DNA of 34,945 nt from IMG/VR virus record IMGVR_UViG_3300005533_000230, positions 1 to 34,945 of that record, one strand, 5' to 3'. Each line of letters opens with the position of its first letter. The stretch's first letter is position 1. Source of the stretch: a virus. Positions 31,571-34,945 of the stretch are shown here, piece by piece. A model generated the notes under the pieces. The model was not told the DNA's origin and ran no database searches. It was given only the letters and a program-made list of their open reading frames with translations. Made by a program: the position numbers and the translations under genes.

Positions 31571-31705
31571 TTGGACCCCGGAACCCTACAGCGGGCCATT
31601 AAAGCGCTCCGTTTCCGCAGAGAACGGGTAATCAGGGTGATGGTAAGGATCGAGCGGCACTTGGCGAGCCAGCCGAAGCGCCGGGGTGCGCGCAATCGGA
31701 GATGA
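31571..31705 (+). CDS. Very small basic protein (44 aa, TTG start)
   Basis: A TTG start at 31571 is preceded by GAGGA with 5-base spacing. The 44-residue product, read from the sequence, is LDPGTLQRAIKALRFRRERV followed by IRVMVRIERHLASQPKRR and a basic end. Helical and strongly basic, probably DNA or RNA binding. It ends 17 bases before the convergent large terminase stop. Support is a good ribosome site and protein-like composition. Confidence 0.5.
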   Translation: MDPGTLQRAIKALRFRRERVIRVMVRIERHLASQPKRRGARNRR

Positions 31706-31721
31706 ATACAACTTTTAGACG

Positions 31722-33185
31722 TTAAAGGCCCACTCCTAACCCACGCCTCCCTAACGCCCAGACATTCCGCCCCGGCCTGTAGACCTCCACCGTATTCGCC
31801 ACGCCCCAATGGTGGCCGCACTGCCCGCAGCGTGATCCGCCGGAACAAGCGATCTGTATGCACGTGGCATGGCAAGCTGGGCAGGCGCCAGAGTCCACCG
31901 ATGTGGGTTTCGCCGGCTTTCCCAGCGCAGCACGTTGCTCGTCTGAGCCGTCCACGCTGGCGCGTTGCATGAATTCCAGGAGTCCGTACCGCGGCGCCGC
32001 ACGGATCACGGACCAGGCGAGCGCCAGCGACATCACGCAATCGTCGTGAGAGCCGCTGGGCGCCGCATACCGCAGCATGCCGCCGGGCAGTGGTTCGCAG
32101 GCGAACGCCTGAAGCTCGCCAAGTAAGATCGGATCGTTCAGAACGGCGATTCCGCCGCGCTCGAAGGCCAGCGCGAGCGCCTCAATGATCTCCGCCTTCG
32201 ATGCGTTGGTGGTCACGAACGGCTTGACCGGCAGGCCATCGCGCTGGAGCTGCTCGATAATCGGCTGGCCAATGCTGTTCTGTTCGGCGATGATCTTGGA
32301 CGGCCTCCAGCGCTCGTACAACGCTTGCAGCCGGCCGCGTTGCACTACGTAATCTACGCGGTTGGAGCGATCCATGTCCACCATGGCGTTAGCGGTCACA
32401 TCCAGCACCGTAAACACCGTGTAGTCGTTAGTCCGTCCCCAGTCCGCGCCGATCACGTATGTATGGCCATCCTCCGGCCCGGGCTTGCGCTCCGCAGTGG
32501 CGCACTCCATCACGCGGCGGAATACCGCGCCTTCCCAGTTGACAAATTGCGCGAGAAACTCCTGAGAGAATGCCGCTTCGGTCATATCCTGCCGCGCGGC
32601 CTCGATCTCCTCCAGCGCGATATGCGGATTGCTGGAGGTGGGCATCTGCCAGCTTGCCCAGTCCTCGCGCTCTGGATCTTGGCCGCGGTCGTAGAACGCC
32701 TTGAAGTCGTTCATTCCGCGTGGCGTGGAGAGAAACCAGGCATCGCCGCGATAGTCAGCCAGTGTCGGCCGGATCGCATTCTCCCAGATCCCCCGAAGAC
32801 CCCGCACCAGTGCGGCCTCATCGATGATCGCGACCTTGAACGCCCGGCCGCGAACTGTATCCGAAACGTCGGCATCCAGGCTGAAGCCCGTAATGGAGCC
32901 TCCACCCTTCAGCTCCAGGCGCATCTCAGCGTTGTTACGCGCCACAATAACGGGCGCCAGAACGTCTTGCAGCGCTCGCCATGCTTCCATCTGTAGCTTG
33001 TAGGATGGCGAGAACCACGCTGACGGCAGGCCCTCCAGCGAGGGCTTTACGATGCGATCAATAGCGAGGCGCGTCTTTCCCCAGCGCCGGCCACAGCACA
33101 GCACATTGAACCGTTTCGCGTCCGCGATCACCTGCCGCTGTGCCACGTGCGGCGATGGCAGCTCGATACTGAGGTGCTTTTTCAT
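31722..33185 (-). CDS. Terminase large subunit of the second element, with C-terminal zinc ribbon
   Basis: A complete 487-residue packaging ATPase/nuclease. Walker A is GRRWGKT (32-38), Walker B VAIIDEA (118-124, D122/E123), coupling motif FLSTPRG (151-157). The nuclease acids are D248 (IGADWGR), D254, E301 (IIAEQNS) and D381/D382 (SHDDCVMSLALAW). After the nuclease domain comes an added zinc ribbon (CPACHATC at 435-442, CGQCGHHWG at 453-461), not usual for phage terminases. Its ATG overlaps the stop of the RRM gene (ATGA), coupling the two. The sequence differs from the terminase at 1-1152, so two packaging systems coexist in the region. Confidence 0.9.
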   Translation of the reverse strand: MKKHLSIELPSPHVAQRQVIADAKRFNVLCCGRRWGKTRLAIDRIVKPSLEGLPSAWFSPSYKLQMEAWRALQDVLAPVIVARNNAEMRLELKGGGSITGFSLDADVSDTVRGRAFKVAIIDEAALVRGLRGIWENAIRPTLADYRGDAWFLSTPRGMNDFKAFYDRGQDPEREDWASWQMPTSSNPHIALEEIEAARQDMTEAAFSQEFLAQFVNWEGAVFRRVMECATAERKPGPEDGHTYVIGADWGRTNDYTVFTVLDVTANAMVDMDRSNRVDYVVQRGRLQALYERWRPSKIIAEQNSIGQPIIEQLQRDGLPVKPFVTTNASKAEIIEALALAFERGGIAVLNDPILLGELQAFACEPLPGGMLRYAAPSGSHDDCVMSLALAWSVIRAAPRYGLLEFMQRASVDGSDEQRAALGKPAKPTSVDSGACPACHATCIQIACSGGSRCGQCGHHWGVANTVEVYRPGRNVWALGRRGLGVGL

Positions 33186-33718
33186 GCGGGCCTCCCGGCC
33201 TTGGGCCTCGCGTGCGAAACCCTCAGAGTGCGCCCGCCAAACGATTGACCATCAAGTGCTCCGATAGCCCGCTCCGCTGCTTCGTGGCTCTCCACGGTCA
33301 CGAAGGCGATGCCGCTGGGCAGGCCATCTCGATTGACAATCATCCGAACGTCGCGAACGATCACCACGCGCGAAAACAGGTCGCGAAGGTCATCGGCAGT
33401 CGTTTCGTAGGGCAGGGCTGAAACGTACAGGTCGCGGTATTGGGTCTTCGGCCTAGCGCCTGGACTTCTGCGCTGTTGGTTGCCCGCCAAACTGACAGTG
33501 AGCCGTCTGCCTCCCAAATCAGCGCCATTCAAGGCCGCGATAGCGCTCGCCGCCTCATCCGCGTTCCCCATATCGACGAAGCCGAAGCCGCGGGTGTAGC
33601 CCGTCTGATGATCGCGCCCTACGTACGCGCGATGAACCGTGCCGTAGTCCGAAAACCAGGCGCAAAGATCGGCCTCTCCAACTGAATCGAGCAGGCCGCC
33701 AACGAACACGTTTGGCAT
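33182..33718 (-). CDS. Tandem RRM RNA-binding protein coupled to terminase
   Basis: Start chosen at MPNVFVGGLLDSVGEADLCA, with GGAGG upstream. The 178-residue protein has two RNA recognition motifs. RRM1 (3-77) carries RNP2 VFVGGL and RNP1 RGFGFVDM; RRM2 (97-170) carries RNP2 LYVSAL and RNP1 SGIAFVTV. The phenylalanines of RNP1 that stack on RNA are intact in RRM1 and reduced in RRM2. Bacterial RRM proteins usually carry one domain. Being ATGA-coupled to the large terminase it is produced with it; it may control late mRNA or bind a packaging RNA. The role is inferred, the domains are clear. Confidence 0.85.
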   Translation of the reverse strand: MPNVFVGGLLDSVGEADLCAWFSDYGTVHRAYVGRDHQTGYTRGFGFVDMGNADEAASAIAALNGADLGGRRLTVSLAGNQQRRSPGARPKTQYRDLYVSALPYETTADDLRDLFSRVVIVRDVRMIVNRDGLPSGIAFVTVESHEAAERAIGALDGQSFGGRTLRVSHARPKAGRPA

Positions 33719-33810
33719 GTGATGAAATCCTCCAGTTGTCCAAGGGAATCGCGCCGCGAAGCCCCAGGATCGATTTGTCTTTAGTGGGTGGGACCGAAAG
33801 CCCAGGGCGC

Positions 33811-34419
33811 CTACGCTGCCGTTAGTACCCGGTGTATGGTCATGGCCGACACGCCCAACTCTGCCGCGATCTTGCGCACGCTCCAACCATCCGCACTCAG
33901 CCGGCGGGCTCGATCCCGATCAATCACCTTGCGCGGACGTCCCAGGTGGTCAACATGGCCATGGCGCCGCAGCCGGGCGATGGCTGCCGCGGCCCGCTCT
34001 GACCGCCTCACGCGCTCTTGCTTGGCGATTGTGGCGAGGATCGAGAGCACCGCATCCCGGAAAATGCCGCACGAGTCTAGGTACTCCTCGGTGTAGCTTC
34101 GCCAGTTCACGCCTGCGGCCGTCAACCGCTCCAGGTGGTTCAGTGTGGCCGACACACCCTCACGCGAAAGCCTATCCAGGCTCCAGAACAGCACCAGGTC
34201 AAACTTCCGGGCGCGCGCATCGCCAAACATCTGCTGAAAGTGTGGTCTCTTCGAATGACCGCCGGTTTCATGATCCACGTATTCACCGACAACCTCCCAG
34301 CCCTGCTTTGCGCAGTATTCGCGCAATGCGATCAACTGATTTTCCGTGTCTTGCCGGCCGTCCTTCGTCGAAACGCGGGCGTACAGCGCTACTTTCTCGA
34401 TTGTGGCAGCACGTTTCAT
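33811..34419 (-). CDS. Serine recombinase (resolvase/invertase)
   Basis: A full-length 202-residue small serine recombinase. The N-terminal catalytic domain has ALYARVSTKD with nucleophile S17, and LFWSLDRLSREG with R83 and R86. The long helix E at about 120-145 leads to a helix-turn-helix end (GWSVRKIAAELGVSAMTIHR). Such enzymes resolve cointegrates or invert DNA, and phages use them for integration or plasmid resolution. It sits between the TerS-like and RRM-terminase genes as an insertion in a packaging cassette. An 8-bp dyad at 34435-34454 just upstream could be its own binding site. AAGG is a modest ribosome site. Confidence 0.85.
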   Translation of the reverse strand: MKRAATIEKVALYARVSTKDGRQDTENQLIALREYCAKQGWEVVGEYVDHETGGHSKRPHFQQMFGDARARKFDLVLFWSLDRLSREGVSATLNHLERLTAAGVNWRSYTEEYLDSCGIFRDAVLSILATIAKQERVRRSERAAAAIARLRRHGHVDHLGRPRKVIDRDRARRLSADGWSVRKIAAELGVSAMTIHRVLTAA

Positions 34420-34434
34420 GCTGCCTTAAGTGTA

Positions 34435-34454
34435 TCATAAAGTGGTCTTTATGA
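34435..34454. promoter_or_regulatory. Dyad TCATAAAG-TGGT-CTTTATGA upstream of the resolvase
   Basis: Perfect 8-base arms around four bases, in the 61-base gap upstream of the resolvase, in AT-rich DNA that also holds a TTGAAA-like -35 (- strand). A res-type or operator site bound by the recombinase is plausible. Confidence 0.45.
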
Positions 34455-34480
34455 GACAACAATTTACAGCATAAAAGTGC

Positions 34481-34945
34481 CTATGTTTTCAACGCGGATT
34501 CGGTCGCCGCTGCAATGCTTTTTGGTACACCAGGAGAGAGCACCAGCTGCTTATCCACGTATACAACCTCGATCCGCTGCACGCCCGCGCCCCGGTCCTC
34601 AAGCTGGCCGCTGAGCTTGCCAAGCAGTTCGAGCAGGCCGCGCACTTCTTTGATTGCCTTGAGCGCGGTTTCGAGGTGGCCGGCCTTTTCTGCCTGCTCC
34701 AGAATGTTTGTGGCGCGAGCGTGCAGCCTCCGCGCCTCCCCCAGCAAACTTTCCCCCAGCTCCGTTTCCCTTACCTCTTTCGCATGTGCAATCGTCACAG
34801 GCAGATGGCGGTCTTTATGGCGAGCGAGCGCGCCCATGGAAATGCCGAATTGCTCCACGATGCTCCGCCAAGAGGTGGAGCGAACCAGTGCTGTATCGAT
34901 TTCGCTTCGTTTCGGGTGACTGCAAATTGTGCAGGTGCGTGGCAT
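34481..34945 (-). CDS. Terminase small subunit-like protein
   Basis: A 154-residue protein with an N-terminal CTICSHPKRSEIDTALVRST zinc-finger-like start (C5, C8, H10), a helix-turn-helix (WRSIVEQFGISMGALARHKD, 26-45) and a long amphipathic coiled coil (ARRLHARATNILEQAEKAG, ALKAIKEVRGLLELLGKLSG). I recall this CxxC-HP-x-R-x(2)-I-x(3)-L family near phage large terminases, with DNA-binding plus oligomerisation parts as in small terminases. The ATG is at the very edge of the window, so the ribosome site is not visible. Three genes separate it from its large subunit because of the resolvase and RRM insertion. Confidence 0.65.
   Translation of the reverse strand: MPRTCTICSHPKRSEIDTALVRSTSWRSIVEQFGISMGALARHKDRHLPVTIAHAKEVRETELGESLLGEARRLHARATNILEQAEKAGHLETALKAIKEVRGLLELLGKLSGQLEDRGAGVQRIEVVYVDKQLVLSPGVPKSIAAATESALKT

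Noticed and set aside
32325-32996. 223-codon open frame on the + strand
   Set aside because: Antisense to the second large terminase with intact motifs; no start signal.
1-34945. tRNA or tmRNA genes as attachment site
   Set aside because: No cloverleaf-like segment with a GTTCGA-type arm was noticed in the intergenic stretches read, including the one beside the integrase.

Overview
The window looks like bacterial chromosome with phage-derived DNA on both sides of a short host segment. GC content is moderate to high, and gene starts mostly carry Shine-Dalgarno sites. The small basic proteins with L-[ST]-x(3)-R-x(2)-I motifs and the secreted 168-residue protein are reminiscent of Acidobacteriota (Bryobacter/Solibacter-like), but that assignment is an impression from family resemblance, not a search.

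Region A (1-16121, all + strand) is a compact, tightly coupled virion structural module in canonical order: large terminase (cut by the window edge), portal, scaffold, P22-type coat, a small unknown protein, head-tail connector, neck/tail-completion protein, tail tube, tail assembly chaperone with a clear -1 frameshift heptamer (A AAA AAC), a very short tape measure (238 aa), two tandem paralogous distal-tail proteins, a 1298-aa tail hub/tip protein and a 911-aa tail protein with a glycosidase-like C-terminus. No integrase, replication or lysis gene is visible beside it, and its last gene overlaps a convergent host gene by 24 bp. The short tape measure and the gene order recall gene-transfer-agent-like short-tailed particles; this is inference.

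Region B (16098-18304, - strand) is a two-gene host unit: a YheT-type alpha/beta hydrolase, then an O-antigen ligase/polymerase-like membrane protein, overlapping by 4 bp.

Region C (about 18305-34945, mostly - strand) is a separate integrated element. From right to left it encodes a TerS-like protein, a serine resolvase, a tandem-RRM protein translationally coupled to a second and different large terminase, a divergent + strand cluster of small unknown genes, a TIR-domain protein with a small basic partner, a secreted cargo protein, a regulatory block (unknown 239-aa protein, unknown 187-aa protein, sigma region-4-like protein, MerR/excisionase-type HTH protein, helical proteins), and finally an operon of a DUF1376-type replication initiator, a Zn-finger protein, a long tape-measure-like protein, an excisionase and a tyrosine integrase. 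No portal or capsid gene of this second element lies in the window. It is therefore either a phage-satellite-like element or a prophage whose head genes lie to the right.

The most interesting DNA-level structures are in region C. An array of nine units with an exact 11-bp period sits inside the replication initiator gene, followed by an AT-rich tract and a perfect hairpin (a lambda-O-like origin layout). A second array of about 11-bp-phased TGTTYCAC repeats lies upstream of the 239-aa gene. A near-consensus promoter at 29987-30015 has a perfect 18-bp palindrome overlapping its -35 box and spacer, and its predicted start site falls on the ATG of the next gene (leaderless). A structured 395-base leader precedes the replication operon. 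No tRNA, rRNA or CRISPR array was seen.
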